Shown here piece after piece: positions 5,790-6,804 of a stretch of DNA of 6,804 nucleotides. The stretch comes from Anaerolineales bacterium (GTDB taxonomy: Bacteria > Chloroflexota > Anaerolineae > Anaerolineales > E44-bin32): positions 3,348 to 10,151 of the forward strand of contig WVZH01000420.1 in the NCBI GenBank assembly GCA_011772595.1, in the 5' to 3' direction. Position numbers and translations under genes: made by a program. Every line of letters starts with the position of its first letter. Position 1 is the stretch's first letter. Below the pieces are notes generated by a model. It did not search any database. It saw nothing but the letters and a program-made list of their open reading frames with translations, and had not been told where the DNA came from.

Positions 5790-6047
5790 ATGAAGCGTTT
5801 CCTGATCGAGACGCCGCATACGGGAGAAAATTGTCATCTCCTGGTGAACGAGGTCCATGCGTTAGGATACCTGCACAATTTTGATTGGGGGTGTAAAGCG
5901 GGAATTCACTCCGGCTGGGCGATCATCGAAGCCGAAAGTGAGGCACAAGCAAGGTTGGCAGTACCGTTGCTTGTCCGTGGCGCGGCCCGCGTAATACCGC
6001 TCGTCAAGTTCAGCCCGGATGAAGTACACGAGTGGCACCACGCTTGA
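5790..6047 (+). CDS. Small conserved-looking alpha/beta protein of unknown function (85 aa)
   Basis: This 85-aa cytoplasmic protein has no signal peptide or membrane helix. The pattern reads strand (FLIETPH, 4-10), helix (ENCHLLVNEVHALG, 13-26), a turn with FDWGC (31-35), strand (HSGWAIIEAES, 40-50), helix (EAQARLAVPLLV, 51-62), strand (ARVIPLVKFS, 66-75) and a short final helix (PDEVHEWHH, 76-84). This is the layout of a ferredoxin-like or dimeric alpha/beta-barrel fold, as in small monooxygenase-like and stress-responsive barrel proteins. It resembles uncharacterised bacterial proteins beginning in the style MKKYLI-SPHT; that is recollection, not a search. Cys15, Cys35 and the His residues (10, 16, 23, 29, 40, 80, 83, 84) could bind a metal or cofactor. 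The gene stands alone with its own promoter, long leader and perfect ribosome binding site, and is probably not part of the pilus system. Confidence 0.8.
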   Translation: MKRFLIETPHTGENCHLLVNEVHALGYLHNFDWGCKAGIHSGWAIIEAESEAQARLAVPLLVRGAARVIPLVKFSPDEVHEWHHA

Positions 6048-6222
6048 AAGACGATCTGAAATCTTCTGGAGAACTTAGAAAAGTTGAGACCCTTCTGGTT
6101 CGTGCGGTTGCATATTCGGTCGTCTTGCATTGATATGACTGCAAAAACTCCAAAAGATGTTTCGCGATGGATATATCCTTCGTAGGTGGTCGGTGAGATG
6201 TGTTAGCGAACGTCTGTGAGAC
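6048..6222. other. Convergent intergenic region
   Basis: This is 175 nt between the end of the 85-aa gene (+) and the end of the large - strand gene. Small inverted repeats are present: AACTT/AAGTT at 6072-6085 with a 4-nt loop, and TTGCA/TGCAA at 6125-6144. Neither is followed by a U run on either strand, so no convincing terminator can be named although one is expected here. Confidence 0.5.
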
Positions 6223-6804
6223 TTACGGGACTTTCGTTGCCACAAGATCTGGATTGAGGACGTAATTCCACCAGTTGTTGGAAACCCCCCCTGTCTGTCC
6301 CTCGAAGTGCGGGAAGTGCCGGAACCACCACAAGTGATGCAAGCGGATATCCCCATTCCCCCATTCTTCGCAATTAACTAAGCGCGGTTCGCCTTGGAAA
6401 CCTGGCGGTTGGAGCCAGTCATCGCAGCGACTGGGGACAAATCGACGGTTTCCCCAGTCGTAATCGCGCTCGCTGTTGGGAGCGAAGTGTACTGTGCCGA
6501 CCTCTGCCTTCCCAGGGTGTGAGCGATCGTGGCGCGTGAAGCGTTGCCAAAGATTCGCCTCTGCATCGTGATCCACATAGACCTGTGCCAGGATGGATTC
6601 GGCTCGATGGCCAAAACTCTCCAGCATCTCACCGCTCCCGCGCTCGTAATTAAACGCCATGATCACAAATCGCCGTCCAGCATCTTCTGACCCTGCTAGC
6701 GGTGGTGCGTTGCACCAAAAGGCGCCCGGTCCTCCCATGATGGACTCATAACATCCCTGATATGGAAAACCGAACAGCCACACCTCATCGAAGCGATCAG
6801 CATA
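6223..6804 (-). CDS. Uncharacterised Trp-rich protein, C-terminal 193 residues (start beyond right edge)
   Basis: The frame is open through the right edge of the window, so the start is missing; a GTG at 6783 is internal and not a likely start. The visible part reads YADRFDEVWLFGFPYQGCYE and continues with AFWCNAPP, RRFVIMAFNYERGSGEMLES, FGHRAES, VHFAPNSERDYDWGNRRFVP, SRCDDW, NCEEWGNGDIRLHHLWWFRH and NNWWNYV. It has ten Trp and four Cys (visible residues 18, 31, 127, 145) in 193 residues and looks like one compact globular domain with many conserved-looking aromatic, His and acidic positions. I recall similar uncharacterised proteins with DEVWLFG-PY--YES and FNYERGVGEMLE motifs in Chloroflexota and Actinobacteria, but know no function. 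Four Cys would suit disulfides in an exported protein or a metal site. It is convergent with the 85-aa gene and has no visible link to the pilus genes. Confidence 0.85.
   Translation of the reverse strand, partial: YADRFDEVWLFGFPYQGCYESIMGGPGAFWCNAPPLAGSEDAGRRFVIMAFNYERGSGEMLESFGHRAESILAQVYVDHDAEANLWQRFTRHDRSHPGKAEVGTVHFAPNSERDYDWGNRRFVPSRCDDWLQPPGFQGEPRLVNCEEWGNGDIRLHHLWWFRHFPHFEGQTGGVSNNWWNYVLNPDLVATKVP

Noticed and set aside
6072..6144. Small inverted repeats between the convergent genes as a bidirectional terminator
   Set aside because: The stems are only 5 bp and neither strand has a U run after them.
1..6804. CRISPR array, insertion sequence, tRNA or rRNA
   Set aside because: No regularly spaced repeats, no transposase motifs or terminal inverted repeats, and no tRNA- or rRNA-like stretches were seen on either strand.

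Overview
The window covers the 3' part of a tad (Flp / tight-adherence type IVc pilus) locus on the + strand, followed by a small stand-alone gene with an unusual leader and the C-terminal half of a large uncharacterised gene on the - strand. The organism is a bacterium of moderate GC. The Tad protein style, the isolated TGGTACAAT-type promoter and the look of the - strand protein suggest Chloroflexota (Anaerolineae / Caldilinea-like). That assignment rests on recollection of family style, not on a search, and should be treated as tentative.

Layout: 1-465 is the end of the CpaF/TadA secretion ATPase. 475-1551 and 1559-2422 are the two inner-membrane platform proteins TadB and TadC. 2479-2928 is a TadE-type minor pseudopilin, and 2925-3491 is a short TadG-like protein overlapping it by ATGA. 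3501-4094 is a seven-helix membrane protein resembling the Bax inhibitor-1 (BI-1/YccA/YetJ) family. After a 233-nt gap, 4328-5470 encodes a CpaE/TadZ-like fusion of a receiver domain and a ParA/MinD-type ATPase domain. 5471-5789 is a non-coding gap. 5790-6047 encodes an 85-aa alpha/beta protein. 6223-6804 (- strand) is the end of an uncharacterised Trp-rich protein that runs off the right edge.

Working model: the ATPase (CpaF) powers the TadB/TadC platform, which extrudes pilin through the membrane. TadE and the TadG-like protein are minor or initiating components, and TadZ places and assembles the machine. No pilin, prepilin peptidase, secretin, CpaB or TadD gene lies in this window, so these must be encoded upstream or elsewhere. 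The tight spacing from cpaF to the BI-1-like gene argues for one transcript, with only the 56-nt tadC-tadE gap as a possible weak point. tadZ may have its own promoter.

The most interesting non-coding signal is the leader of the 85-aa gene. An extended -10 promoter at 5608-5616 is followed by a nested stem structure (5682-5768). The 5' strand of its closing stem overlaps a segment (5679-5684) perfectly complementary to the Shine-Dalgarno region (5776-5781). This is the geometry of a translational RNA switch.
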